From the NCBI RefSeq assembly GCF_014042365.1, contig NZ_JACEZS010000005.1:124001-188000 (forward strand): a stretch of 64,000 nucleotides of DNA, given 5' to 3'. The notes under the pieces were generated by a model. That model was not told the origin of the DNA. It saw only the letters and a list, made by a program, of their open reading frames with translations, and made no database searches. A program made the translations under genes and the position numbers. Shown here in pieces: positions 1 through 10,181 of the stretch. Numbering within the stretch: position 1 is the stretch's first letter; every line of letters starts with the position of its first letter. The stretch is from Rugamonas fusca. Lineage in GTDB: Bacteria; Pseudomonadota; Gammaproteobacteria; Burkholderiales; Burkholderiaceae_D.

Positions 1-965
1 GTGGCCTGGTCATGCAGCTTCTTGCGCTTGGCGCCATCCGGGCCGCTGCCCATCTGGCCGTTGGGGAAGCCCTTGTCCAGCGCGTTCTTCGCTTCCGTGT
101 AGAAGCCGCCCAGCAGCGCCAGTTCGGCCAGGTCGGCATAGTCGTCCGGCTCCATGCGGCCTGGCACCACCAGCGCCTTCATGCGCAGCACGTCCAGGTC
201 CAGGCGCTGGTTGTAGTTAGGCTTGCCGCGGGTGCGGTTGAGCAGGTCGAACCAGTAGGCTTCGGTCGGATAGTACTTGACCAGGTATTCCACGGCCTGC
301 AGGTACAGGGCGTTGTCCTTGCTCTTGATGCCCACGTTGCCCAGCAGGGCCAGCTCGTCGGAGGTGGGCGCCGTGCCTGCCTGTTCGGCGGCCGCCACGT
401 CCTTCAGTACTTCCGTCTTGACGGTGGCGTAGTCGTTCTTGAAGAAGTAGGCGCGCAGCATCTGCGGGCGCACCTTGCTCGTGTTGCCGGTCTCGGTCTG
501 GTAGCGGTTGAACCACACGATGGCCTTGTCGAAGTCCTTGGACGTGTAGTAGATGTTGCCGATCGCTTCGATGAAGTTGGTCTTGTCCTTGGGCGACAGG
601 CGGCCCGAGTCGATCATCGCTTCCAGCGCCGGCAGCATCAGGGCGTTGTCCGAGCTGGCCGAGCCGACCTGCACGCGCATCTGGTTCAGCACGAAGGTCT
701 CGAACGGGGTCAGGTTCGGCATGGCCGCGCACTGGTCGATGCGGTTCTTCACTTCCGCGTAGTTTTTCGCCGCCATCAGGTCCTTGATCTGGGCCGGATC
801 GATCAGCTTGAAGATCTCCGGACGAACCGTGTCCTTCGGCGCTTCGGGCGCCGCCGCGGCCTTTTCTTCGGCGTGGACGGCCGTCATGCCAAGCATGGCC
901 GGCGCTGCGTTCAGGCCGAGGGCGGCCAGGATCAGGCTAATACGGGCGAAACGAAATTGGGACAT
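1..965 (-). CDS. Secreted TPR-like protein, C-terminus outside window
   Basis: The reading frame opens at 965 with MSQFRFARIS and runs without a stop to the window edge, giving about 321 residues. The N-terminus has a signal-peptide-like hydrophobic stretch with probable cleavage near AVHAEE (residues about 28-33). The rest is helical and repeat-like: short motifs such as YAEVKNRIDQC, DFDKAIVWFNRYQ and YLQAVEYLVKYYP resemble tetratricopeptide repeats, so a periplasmic scaffold or assembly role is possible. No catalytic motif is visible. It lies 135 bases downstream of the end of the GlcNAc operon on the same strand but is probably transcribed separately. The function is not identified. The 3' end is missing only because the window stops. 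Confidence 0.75.
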   Translation of the reverse strand, partial: MSQFRFARISLILAALGLNAAPAMLGMTAVHAEEKAAAAPEAPKDTVRPEIFKLIDPAQIKDLMAAKNYAEVKNRIDQCAAMPNLTPFETFVLNQMRVQVGSASSDNALMLPALEAMIDSGRLSPKDKTNFIEAIGNIYYTSKDFDKAIVWFNRYQTETGNTSKVRPQMLRAYFFKNDYATVKTEVLKDVAAAEQAGTAPTSDELALLGNVGIKSKDNALYLQAVEYLVKYYPTEAYWFDLLNRTRGKPNYNQRLDLDVLRMKALVVPGRMEPDDYADLAELALLGGFYTEAKNALDKGFPNGQMGSGPDGAKRKKLHDQA

Positions 966-1099
966 TGTAAATCCTTCAATCAAAGACAATGGAGGCGTGG
1001 CGGTTGGCGCCGCGCCGTCACGAAAAGGGTGGTCAAACCGCGCATTCTGCCACTCCTTGGCGGGCGGGAGAAGGGCGGTCCGGTCAAACCCGCGTATTG

Positions 1100-2269
<1,170 letters not shown>

Positions 2270-2273
2270 GGCC

Positions 2274-3581
2274 TCAGCCCGCCGTGGCCGCGTGCGGCGC
2301 CGCTTGCGCTTCGGGCTGGGGCCGGGCGCTCATGGGGATCAGCTGCGACAGCACGGCCACCGGAATGGCGCTCAGCATCACCCACACGAAGAAGTGCTGG
2401 TAGCCGAGCGCGATCTGGATGTCGCCGCTGACCAGTTTGAACAGCACGAAGCCCAGCTGCATGATGCCGGTCGAGAAGGCGTAATGGGCGGTCTGGTATT
2501 TACCGGGCGCCACCACCTGCATCATGTACAGGATCAGGCCCACGAAGCCGAAGCCGTAACCGAACATCTCCAGGCTGAGGGCCGCGCCGATCACGGTCAG
2601 GTCCGTGGGCAGCCACGTGGCCAGGCAGTAGAACGCCACGTTGGGCAGGTTCAGCGCCAGGATCAGCCACAGGATGGCGCGCTTGAGGCTGAGCCAGGAG
2701 GTGAAGTAGCCGCCCGCGATGCTGCCGACGATGAAGGCCACCGTGCCGACCGTGCCGTACACGGCGCCCACTTCGGCCGTGCTCAGACCGAGCCCGCCCA
2801 GGTTGCGCGCCTCGCGCAGGAACAGCGGGCCGATCGACTGCACCTGCGCCTCGCCGGCGCGGAACAGGATGATGAACAAAATGGACACCCAGATGCCGGG
2901 CTTGCGGAAGTACTCGACGATCACCTGCCACAGCGTGCGCGCGATGGCGGCCGCGTTGGTGTCCGCATCCACCACGTTCTTCGCCTGCGGCAGCGCCCAG
3001 CTGTTGTACAGGGCCAGCGCCACCATGATGGCGGCCAGGATGGCGAAGCTGATGGTCCACGCGGGCACCACGCCCAGCGTCTTTTCGAAGTGGCCGGCCA
3101 GCAGCAGCAGGGCGCCCGTGGTGAAGAATTTGCCGGCGTTGAAGAAGGTGCCGGTCCAGCCGGCGTAGGCGGCCTGGCCTTTCTCGGACAGGCTGGTGAT
3201 GTACAGGCCGTCGCACGCGATGTCGTGGGTGGCCGAGGCGATGGCCACCAGGGCCAGCATGGCGAGGCAGGCGGCGAACCAGAACGGCGCGTGCAAGGCC
3301 AGCGCCACGGCGCCCAGGCACAGGCCGCCGACGAGCTGGAAGCCCACCACCACCAGCTTCTTGCTGCTGGCCAGTTCCAGGAAGGGACTCCACAAGGGCT
3401 TGAACACCCAGGCGAAGCCGATCAGCGCGGTCCAGTGATTGAGCTCGTCGTTGGGCACGCCCATGCTCTTGAACATCTGGTTGGCCACGATGGCCACGGC
3501 GAAGAACGGCAAGCCCTGCGCCAGGTACAGGCTGGGCACCCACAGTTTGGGATTGCGGACGTGCGGTTTGGTGTGTTCCAT
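2274..3581 (-). CDS. AmpG/NagP-like MFS sugar or muropeptide permease
   Basis: Integral membrane MFS protein of 435 residues with about 12 hydrophobic segments. The opening NPKLWVPSLYLAQGLPFF is typical of the AmpG family, which imports GlcNAc-anhydromuramyl peptides; related permeases in Proteobacteria import GlcNAc (NagP). Placed between the NagZ-like hydrolase and the ABC ATPase inside the GlcNAc operon, it probably carries GlcNAc, chitobiose or cell-wall disaccharides. The operon therefore encodes a proton-coupled importer as well as an ABC importer. Start: ATG at 3581. The family is secure, the exact substrate is not. Confidence 0.85.
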   Translation of the reverse strand: MEHTKPHVRNPKLWVPSLYLAQGLPFFAVAIVANQMFKSMGVPNDELNHWTALIGFAWVFKPLWSPFLELASSKKLVVVGFQLVGGLCLGAVALALHAPFWFAACLAMLALVAIASATHDIACDGLYITSLSEKGQAAYAGWTGTFFNAGKFFTTGALLLLAGHFEKTLGVVPAWTISFAILAAIMVALALYNSWALPQAKNVVDADTNAAAIARTLWQVIVEYFRKPGIWVSILFIILFRAGEAQVQSIGPLFLREARNLGGLGLSTAEVGAVYGTVGTVAFIVGSIAGGYFTSWLSLKRAILWLILALNLPNVAFYCLATWLPTDLTVIGAALSLEMFGYGFGFVGLILYMMQVVAPGKYQTAHYAFSTGIMQLGFVLFKLVSGDIQIALGYQHFFVWVMLSAIPVAVLSQLIPMSARPQPEAQAAPHAATAG

Positions 3582-3624
3582 CGTTGTCTCTGCTTTTCTG
3601 GTTTTCTTGTGTGGGCGTGGCGTT

Positions 3625-5118
3625 TCAGTCGAAGCCGGGCACCGGCACCCGGCCCGTCGCTTCCAGCGCGCCCGCCAGCCATGCGTTGACCGCTTCCAGC
3701 GCCGGCGCGGCGAAGCCGTAGGTCATCAGCGCCGGCGCGGCGATGTCGAGCGCCTGGTACGGGTTCCACAGCGCCAGGTGCAGGTCGGGGCGCCAGCTGT
3801 CGCGCGCGCGCGGGCCGTAGCGCAGGCGCGAGGTCGAGGCCAGGATGGTGTAGCGGCCGTCGTGCGGCAGCGCGGCCCAGTCGAATGCTTCCGCGTCGTC
3901 GAAGGTGACCAGGTCCACCTCATACAGCTGGCCCAGCGAGGCGGCCACCGTGGCGGCCGGCACGCCCGCTTCGGACACGCCGTCGCTGACCACATCCTGG
4001 CGCATCACGAGGCGCACCCTGGCGCCGGCGGGCGGACGCTGCGGATTGCCGCGCGCGCTCAGGGCGCGGCGCCAGCCTTCGGCCATCAGCACGCGGTCGG
4101 CCGCCTCTTCCAGGTAGTCGCGCGGCTGGCACGGGTAATTGAGCGCCAGCGCCGCCAGGCGCGCCAGGCGGGCGCGCATTGCATCGATTGCCAGCTCGCC
4201 CGAGGCCAGCGCGTCGGCGATGGCGTTCAGCGTCTCTTCCTGCGTTTCCGGGGTGCCCAGCGCCATTACCATGTCGGCGCCGGCCGCCAGCGCGCGCACG
4301 GCCGCCTTGCCCACGCCGTAGCGGCCGGCGATGGCGTGCATGTCCATGCCGTCCGTGATGATCACGCCCTGGTAGTTCCATTCCTCGCGCAGCAGCTGGT
4401 GCAGGATGCGGCGCGACATGGTGGCCGGATAATCGGGGTCCAGCGCCGGATAGACGATATGCGCCGTCATCATGGCTGGCGCCTGGCTGGCCGCCTGGCG
4501 GAACGGGGCGAATTCGAACTGTTCGAGTTGCGACAGCGGCTTGTCCACGGTGGGCAGGTCGCGGTGCGAATCGACGTGGGTGTCGCCGTGGCCGGGGAAG
4601 TGCTTGACGCAGCAGGCCACGCCTTCACTGTGACTGCCGGCCATCCAGGCCATGCCCAGTTCGGCGGCGCGCTGCGGCTCGGCGCCGAACGAGCGCTCCG
4701 CGATGACGGGGTTGTGCGGGTTGTTGTTCAGGTCCAGCACGGGCGCGAAGTTCCAGTTGAAGCCCAGCGCCTTGACGGCGCGCGCCACGGCGGCGCCGGT
4801 GCGCTCGGCCAGGTTGGCATCGTTGGCCGCGCCCAGGCCCATGGCGGCGGGCGGCGCAGGCACCCAGGTCGAGCGCACCACGGCGCCGCCTTCCTGGTCG
4901 ATGGCGATCAGCGATTCTGGCCCCATCAGCGCGCGCAGTTCGCCCGTCAGCGTGGCCAGTTGGTGGGCGTCCGTCATATTGCCCCGGAACAGACACACGG
5001 CACGGATGCCGTTGGCCTCGATGAAGCGGGCCGTGGCGGCATCGAGCACGGGGCCGGGGAAGCGGATCATGATCAGCTGTCCGGCGATTTTTCTCAGTTC
5101 GTTCAAGGTCATAGTCAT
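3625..5118 (-). CDS. nagZ: Beta-N-acetylhexosaminidase, GH3 family (NagZ-like)
   Basis: Hydrolyses terminal beta-linked GlcNAc from chito-oligosaccharides or muropeptides. The 497-residue protein has the NagZ signature KHFPGHGDTHVDSH near residue 176, which supplies the His/Asp acid-base pair, and a probable nucleophile Asp in ITDGMDMHA near residue 255. E. coli NagZ has about 340 residues; here a C-terminal domain of about 150 residues follows, as in the two-domain NagZ proteins of Gram-positive bacteria. No signal peptide is visible, so it should act in the cytoplasm on imported sugar. Start: ATG at 5118 overlaps the upstream permease stop as ATGA. The open frame extends further upstream but only across the permease gene. 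Confidence 0.9.
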   Translation of the reverse strand: MTMTLNELRKIAGQLIMIRFPGPVLDAATARFIEANGIRAVCLFRGNMTDAHQLATLTGELRALMGPESLIAIDQEGGAVVRSTWVPAPPAAMGLGAANDANLAERTGAAVARAVKALGFNWNFAPVLDLNNNPHNPVIAERSFGAEPQRAAELGMAWMAGSHSEGVACCVKHFPGHGDTHVDSHRDLPTVDKPLSQLEQFEFAPFRQAASQAPAMMTAHIVYPALDPDYPATMSRRILHQLLREEWNYQGVIITDGMDMHAIAGRYGVGKAAVRALAAGADMVMALGTPETQEETLNAIADALASGELAIDAMRARLARLAALALNYPCQPRDYLEEAADRVLMAEGWRRALSARGNPQRPPAGARVRLVMRQDVVSDGVSEAGVPAATVAASLGQLYEVDLVTFDDAEAFDWAALPHDGRYTILASTSRLRYGPRARDSWRPDLHLALWNPYQALDIAAPALMTYGFAAPALEAVNAWLAGALEATGRVPVPGFD

Positions 5119-5924
5119 TTCACTGCTCCGTCCATGCCGCGCATGAAGAATCGTTGGGTAAAGAGGAAGACTGCCAGCGTGGGCAGGATGGTCAGCACGG
5201 TCCCGGCCGCGATCACGCGGGTGCTGCTGCCGAAGGTGCCGCGCAAGTACAGCACGCCGACCGACAGGGGAAATTCGTCCGGCTTGCTCATCACGATCGA
5301 GGGCCAGATATATTCGTTCCACGATTCCACCGCCGTCAGGATGCCCACCGTGGCCAGCCACGGCGCGATCAGGGGCAGCATGATGCGGCTGAAGATGGTC
5401 CATTCCGAGGCGCCGTCCACGCGGGCCGCGTCGACCAGATCCTGCGGCACGTCCTCGAACGCCTGCTTGAGCAGCAGGATGGCGACGGCCGTTACCACGT
5501 TGGGCAGGATCACCCCGGTGTAGGTATCGACCAGGCTCAATTTGGTCACGGTGATGAAGTTGACGAGGAAGTTCACTTCCGACGGCAGCACCAGCGTGGC
5601 CAGGATCAGCGCGAACACCAGCTGGCGGCCACGGAAGCGCATGCGCGCCAGCGGGTAGGCCGCCATCGAGCACAGGGTCAGTTTCCAGAATACGGTGCAG
5701 GCGGCGATGAAGACGGAATTGCGGAAGAAAGCCAGCATGGGAATGGCGCGGAACGCTTCGGCGAAATTGGCCAGCGACGGTGCGCGCGGCCAGAACGTGG
5801 GCGGGAAGGCGAAGATGTTGCCCTCGGTGGACAGGGCCGTCACCAGCGTCCACCAGAACGGGAATACGCACAGCAGGGCCAGCGCGCACAGCACGGTGTA
5901 ATGGAGCGCGGTACGAAGTTTCAT
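5115..5924 (-). CDS. Carbohydrate ABC transporter permease, MalG type
   Basis: Inner-membrane subunit of a CUT1 importer, 269 residues with six predicted membrane spans. The EAA loop that contacts the ATPase is visible as DLVDAARVDGASEWTIF. Start: ATG at 5924 overlaps the upstream permease stop by ATGA, and the gene ends in an ATGA overlap with the hexosaminidase, so translation of the three genes is likely coupled. It pairs with the MalF-type permease just upstream. Confidence 0.92.
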   Translation of the reverse strand: MKLRTALHYTVLCALALLCVFPFWWTLVTALSTEGNIFAFPPTFWPRAPSLANFAEAFRAIPMLAFFRNSVFIAACTVFWKLTLCSMAAYPLARMRFRGRQLVFALILATLVLPSEVNFLVNFITVTKLSLVDTYTGVILPNVVTAVAILLLKQAFEDVPQDLVDAARVDGASEWTIFSRIMLPLIAPWLATVGILTAVESWNEYIWPSIVMSKPDEFPLSVGVLYLRGTFGSSTRVIAAGTVLTILPTLAVFLFTQRFFMRGMDGAVK

Positions 5925-6784
5925 TGCCGGCTCCGGGGCTTGAGGTAGCGCAGGCACAGCACGGCGATGGCCACGCAGAACAGCGAGACGACGAAGCTGG
6001 CGGCCAGCGCGCGCGGCAGCTTGAGATGCTTGAGGCCCTGGTCGTAGGCGTAATACAGGCCGGTGAAGGTGGAGTTCATGGGGCCGCCCTGGGTCAGCAC
6101 GTCCACCTCCTGGTAAGCCTTGAGCGCGGCCAGCACGGACAGGATGGTGCACACCATGATGGTGGGGCGCAGCATGGGTACGGTGATCTTCCAGAAGCGC
6201 TGCCAGCGCGTGGCGCCGTCGAGGATGGCCGCTTCCTGCATGTCGGCCGGCACGGCCTGCAATGCGGCCAGGTACATCACCATGTACCAGCCCAGCCCGC
6301 GCCACAGCGTGACGAACATGATGGAGAACAGGGCCAGCGTATCGTTCGACAGCCAGCCCACGGGCGCGCCCACCAGGTGCATGGCCAGCAGCACGTAATT
6401 GAGCGCACCCTGTTCGTGGAACATGAAGCCCCACATGATGCCCACCACCGACACCGTCGTCACCACCGGCACGTAGAACGCGGCGCGGAACAAACGGATG
6501 CCGGGCAGGCGGTTGTTGACCAGTACGGCCAGTCCCAGCGCGCCCACCTGCACGCACGGCACGATGAGCAGGAAGGCCAGCGAGTTTTTCAGGCCGGTGA
6601 CGAACATCTCGTTGTCGAAGATGGCGCGGAAGTTGTCCAGTCCGACCCAGTGGGTGGGGCGGATCAGGCTGTAGTCGGTGAAGGCCAGCCAGGAACCGAA
6701 GGCCACGGGCCAGAGCGCGAATACGGCCAGCAGCGCCAGCGCGGGCGCGAGGAACAGCCAGGGGAGCAGGGCGCGGCGCGTCAT
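5921..6784 (-). CDS. Carbohydrate ABC transporter permease, MalF type
   Basis: Inner-membrane permease of 287 residues, first of the two CUT1 permeases. It has a short N-terminal span, then the conserved transport domain with the coupling loop MQEAAILDGATRWQRFWKIT. One base separates its start from the stop of the substrate-binding protein gene. Together with the MalG-type permease, binding protein and UgpC-type ATPase of this operon it makes a complete sugar importer, probably for GlcNAc or chitobiose. Confidence 0.92.
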   Translation of the reverse strand: MTRRALLPWLFLAPALALLAVFALWPVAFGSWLAFTDYSLIRPTHWVGLDNFRAIFDNEMFVTGLKNSLAFLLIVPCVQVGALGLAVLVNNRLPGIRLFRAAFYVPVVTTVSVVGIMWGFMFHEQGALNYVLLAMHLVGAPVGWLSNDTLALFSIMFVTLWRGLGWYMVMYLAALQAVPADMQEAAILDGATRWQRFWKITVPMLRPTIMVCTILSVLAALKAYQEVDVLTQGGPMNSTFTGLYYAYDQGLKHLKLPRALAASFVVSLFCVAIAVLCLRYLKPRSRQ

Positions 6785-6785
6785 G

Positions 6786-8045
6786 TCAGTGGCTCCGCTG
6801 TGCGGCCAGCTTGCGGTTCCAGATGGCCACGGCCTGGTCCAGCGCCTGCTGGATGTCCTGCCTGCCCGTCACGCCGGCTTCCACGGCTTTCACCAGGTAG
6901 CGCCGCAGTTCGTCGTAGTCCGTCACGCCGGCCACGTACAGCGTATGCGCGTGCGGCATGGAGACGGCGCCGGCGGCCACCGCCTGTTGTGACGCGCCCG
7001 CGCCCGCAGGCACGGTGGTGAAGAAGGTGTCGCTGGCGGCGCGCGCGCTGGCCGGGTACACGCTGGCCTGGCGCGCGAAGGCCAGCGCGTTCTCGTCGCT
7101 GGTGAGGTAGCGGGCGAACTTGCCCACGGCCGGCAGCAGCGCGGGATTGACGTTGTTGGGGACGGCGAAGTGGATCAGCCAGCCGCCGTCGGCGATGCCC
7201 GTCGGCCCCAGCGGTGCGGGCGCCACGCCGGTGATGGCGTAGATGTCGGCGGCGTCGGCCTCGATGCGCTTGAGCGCCGTGGGCGGCGCCAGCAGCATGG
7301 CCAGCCGGCCGCCCTTGTAGGCGTCGATCGCAGCGGGGAAATTATCCTCGGCGAACAGGCTGTCCTTGAGCAGGCCACCGGCGCGGTAGGTGTCGGCCAG
7401 CTTGCGCACCAGCGCCACGTGGCGCGGCGAATTGAAGACGGCGCGGCCGTCGCGGATCACGTCCAGCCCCTGCTGCATCATCAGGCCGTCGATCTTGGAC
7501 AGGGCGGGGCATAGGCCAGCCTTGCCGGTGCGGGCCGCCACGCGGCGCGCGTAGTCCAGCTGCTCGTCGAGGTCGCGCGGCGGATGGGCGATGCCGGCCG
7601 CCGCGAACAGTTGCTTGTTGTAGGTGATGACGGCCACGTTGCTGTACAGCGGGAAGCCATAGGTCTTGCCGCCGAAGGTCAGGTCTTGCAGGGCGGCCGG
7701 CACATAGCGTTGGCGCTCGCCGGCCAGCAGCCCATCGACGGGCGCCAGCAGGCCGTCGCGGGCGAATTCCTCGGCCCACGGCACGTTCAGGTTGACCAGC
7801 GCCGGCGGCGTGCCGGCCACGATGCGCGTGACCAGCTTGGTCTGGATCACGTCCCACGGAAAGTCCACCCATTCGAGCTTGACGCCGGGATTGGCGGCTT
7901 CGTAGCGGCGCGCCAGCGCTTCGAAGTAGGGTGTGAACCTGGGCTTCATGCTGAAGGTCCAGAATTCGATTTTCTGCGGCGGCGCCGCGTGTACCGCGCA
8001 TGCGCCCAGCGCCAGCCATGCTGTCAGCAGTAACTTGATCTTCAT
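6786..8045 (-). CDS. Periplasmic sugar-binding protein of ABC transporter
   Basis: 419-residue extracellular solute-binding protein, family 1. It starts with a Sec signal peptide (MKIKLLLTAWLALGACAVHA, cleavage before APPQ) and continues with the typical IEFWTFSM and YGFPLYSNVAVITYNKQLF motifs of sugar-binding lobes. It delivers ligand to the two permeases encoded directly downstream. GlcNAc or a chito-oligosaccharide is inferred from the operon; the sequence alone does not fix the ligand. Confidence 0.92.
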   Translation of the reverse strand: MKIKLLLTAWLALGACAVHAAPPQKIEFWTFSMKPRFTPYFEALARRYEAANPGVKLEWVDFPWDVIQTKLVTRIVAGTPPALVNLNVPWAEEFARDGLLAPVDGLLAGERQRYVPAALQDLTFGGKTYGFPLYSNVAVITYNKQLFAAAGIAHPPRDLDEQLDYARRVAARTGKAGLCPALSKIDGLMMQQGLDVIRDGRAVFNSPRHVALVRKLADTYRAGGLLKDSLFAEDNFPAAIDAYKGGRLAMLLAPPTALKRIEADAADIYAITGVAPAPLGPTGIADGGWLIHFAVPNNVNPALLPAVGKFARYLTSDENALAFARQASVYPASARAASDTFFTTVPAGAGASQQAVAAGAVSMPHAHTLYVAGVTDYDELRRYLVKAVEAGVTGRQDIQQALDQAVAIWNRKLAAQRSH

Positions 8046-8064
8046 GGCTGGCGTAGTGGGACGT

Positions 8065-9087
8065 TTAGTTGGTCTTGGTGACTTTGCTCAGGTGGCGCGG
8101 GCGGTCCGGGTCCATGCCGCGCGCCGCCGACAGCTTGGCTGCCATCACGTAGAAGGCCTGGATCGCGACGATGGGGTCGAGGTCCGGGGTGGCGGCCGTG
8201 GGCAGGGTCAGGTCGCGCTCGGCCACGTCGGCCGGCGCGGCCAGCAGCACGCGCGCGCCCCGGCCGCGCATCTCGGCCGCCAGTTGCAGCAGGCTGGCCT
8301 GGGTCGGGCCGCGGGTGGCGAAGATCATCAGCGGATAGCCGTCCTCGATCAGCGCCATCGGGCCGTGCTTGATTTCGGCGCCGCTGAACGCTTCGGCCTG
8401 CAGGGCCGAGGTTTCCTTGAACTTCAGGCCCGCCTCCAGCGCCACGGGGAAGCTGATGCCGCGTCCCACCACCATGATGTTGCGGGCCGGGGCCAGGATG
8501 TCGATCGCCTGCGACCAGTCCTCGCTGGTGGCGGCGCGCAGCGAATCGGGCAGCGCTTCCAGGCCGGCCAGCAGCTCAGGATCGTTCTGCCACTGGGCCA
8601 CCATGCGGGCGCTGGCCACCAGGCTGGTGATGAAGCTCTTGGTGGCGGCCACGCTTTGCTCCTTGCCGGCGCGCAGCGGCATGGCCCATTCGGCCGCGTG
8701 GGCCAGCGGCGAGTCGATGTCGTTCACCAGCGCCACGGTGGTGGCGCCGCCGTCGCGGAAGTAGCGGATCGGTTCCACCACGTCCGGGCTCTGGCCGGAC
8801 TGCGAGATGGAGATGGCCAGCGTATCGCGCGTGATCAGCGGCGACTTGTTGAGCGTGACGAGCGACATCGGCAGCGACGCCACCACCCGGCCCAGGCGCG
8901 CCATGATCAGGTAGGCGGCGTACGAGCAGGCGTGGTCCGAGCTGCCGCGCGCGATGGTGAGCGCGGTCGAGAAGGAGGTGCTCCTCAATTTGCGGCCCAG
9001 CTCCGCATAACGGTCGGTGTCGCTGGCCAGTTGCAGGGCCACGCAGTCGGCGGCCGACAGCGCTTCTTTGAGCATCATTGAGGTCAC
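8065..9087 (-). CDS. nagB: SIS-domain glucosamine-6-phosphate deaminase (NagB-II type)
   Basis: A 340-residue protein with two SIS domains, like the isomerase half of GlmS but lacking the glutaminase domain. Motifs include ARGSSDHACSYAAYL, ISQSGQSPDVVEPI and AATKSFITSL. Proteins of this kind in Nag operons convert GlcN-6-P to fructose-6-P and ammonia, replacing classical NagB. Start: GTG at 9087 forms a GTGA overlap with the nagA stop and has GGAG seven bases upstream; a later ATG pair at 9078/9075 is the alternative. It sits directly after nagA, as expected for the next step. The family is certain; deaminase rather than isomerase activity follows from context. Confidence 0.9.
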   Translation of the reverse strand: MTSMMLKEALSAADCVALQLASDTDRYAELGRKLRSTSFSTALTIARGSSDHACSYAAYLIMARLGRVVASLPMSLVTLNKSPLITRDTLAISISQSGQSPDVVEPIRYFRDGGATTVALVNDIDSPLAHAAEWAMPLRAGKEQSVAATKSFITSLVASARMVAQWQNDPELLAGLEALPDSLRAATSEDWSQAIDILAPARNIMVVGRGISFPVALEAGLKFKETSALQAEAFSGAEIKHGPMALIEDGYPLMIFATRGPTQASLLQLAAEMRGRGARVLLAAPADVAERDLTLPTAATPDLDPIVAIQAFYVMAAKLSAARGMDPDRPRHLSKVTKTN

Positions 9088-10181
9088 AACAGTTCTCCTT
9101 CGATATAAACGGCTTTGAGATTCAGGTCGCGGTCCAGTACCACCATGTCGGCGTAGGCGCCGGGCGCCAGCCGGCCCCGTTCCTCCAGGCCCAGGTAGTC
9201 GGCCGCATAGGTGGAGACGCGGGCCGAGGCGTCGGCCAGGTCCAGCCCCAGGCCCACCAGGTTGCGCAGCGCCTGGTCCATGGTCAGGGTGCTGCCGGCC
9301 AGCGTGCCGTCGGGCAGGCGCACGCCGCCCATGCACTTTTGTACCGTGTGCCGGCCCAGCAGGTACTCGCCGTCCGGCATGCCGGTGGCGGCCGTGGAAT
9401 CGGTCACGCAGTACAGGTGGGGGATGGCGCGCAGCGCCACCTTGATGGCGCCCGGATGCACGTGCAGCAGGTCGGGAATCAATTCCGCGTATTGGGCGTG
9501 CGCCAGCGCCGCGCCCACCATGCCCGGCTCGCGATGGTGCAGGCCGCTCATGGCGTTGAACAGGTGGGTGAAGCCGGCCGCGCCGTGTTCCAGCGCGGCC
9601 ACGCCGTCCTCGTAGGAGCCGAGCGTGTGGCCGATCTGTACGCGCATGCCGGCATCGGCCAGTTCGCGCACCAGTTGCAGATGGCCGGCGATTTCGGGCG
9701 CCACCGTGATCAGTTTGAGCGGCGCGAACGCGGCCAGCCGCTGCACGTCGGCCAGCTTGGCGGCGCGCGCGAAGTTGGGCTGGGCGCCGAGCTTGCCGGA
9801 ATTGATGTACGGGCCTTCCAGGTGGGCGCCCAGTACGCGCGCGCAGCCGGGGCGGCGGTTGGCGCATGCTTCGCCGATGGCTTTCAAGGCCAGGTCAATG
9901 TCTTCCGGCGGCGCCGTCATGGTGGTGGCCAGCAGGCTGGTGGTGCCGTGCTGCGCGTGGATGGCGGCGATGGCGTGGACGGCGTCGCCGCCTTCCATCA
10001 CATCCTTGCCGGCGCCGCCGTGCACGTGCAGGTCGATGAAGCCGGGGATGACGTAATCGTCGCCGTTGGTGGCCGGATCGGTGGTGGTGCCGTGGATGGC
10101 GCCGATACGGTGCGAGAACGCGATCTCGCCGCGGACCCAGCCCGCCGAGGTCAGGATATTGCCTTTGATTGCACCGCTCAT
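9084..10181 (-). CDS. nagA: N-acetylglucosamine-6-phosphate deacetylase
   Basis: Removes acetate from GlcNAc-6-P in the cytoplasm. The 365-residue amidohydrolase has the family metal motif GFIDLHVHGG (His52, His54), HLEGPYIN with a metal-binding Glu, IGHTLGSYEDG, THLFNAMSGL and the catalytic region TDSTAATGMPDGEY. The length is normal. ATGA overlaps the stop of the GntR regulator upstream, and its own stop overlaps the deaminase start, so the three genes are tightly coupled. Confidence 0.96.
   Translation of the reverse strand: MSGAIKGNILTSAGWVRGEIAFSHRIGAIHGTTTDPATNGDDYVIPGFIDLHVHGGAGKDVMEGGDAVHAIAAIHAQHGTTSLLATTMTAPPEDIDLALKAIGEACANRRPGCARVLGAHLEGPYINSGKLGAQPNFARAAKLADVQRLAAFAPLKLITVAPEIAGHLQLVRELADAGMRVQIGHTLGSYEDGVAALEHGAAGFTHLFNAMSGLHHREPGMVGAALAHAQYAELIPDLLHVHPGAIKVALRAIPHLYCVTDSTAATGMPDGEYLLGRHTVQKCMGGVRLPDGTLAGSTLTMDQALRNLVGLGLDLADASARVSTYAADYLGLEERGRLAPGAYADMVVLDRDLNLKAVYIEGELL

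Noticed and set aside
3625-5889. A 754-residue protein fusing a new N-terminus to the hexosaminidase
   Set aside because: The extra N-terminal part is an out-of-frame reading of the MalG-type permease gene; the ATG at 5118 in an ATGA overlap is the natural start.
8065-9867. A 600-residue SIS protein
   Set aside because: The extension is a shifted reading of nagA; GTG 9087 with its ribosome site and GTGA overlap fits better.
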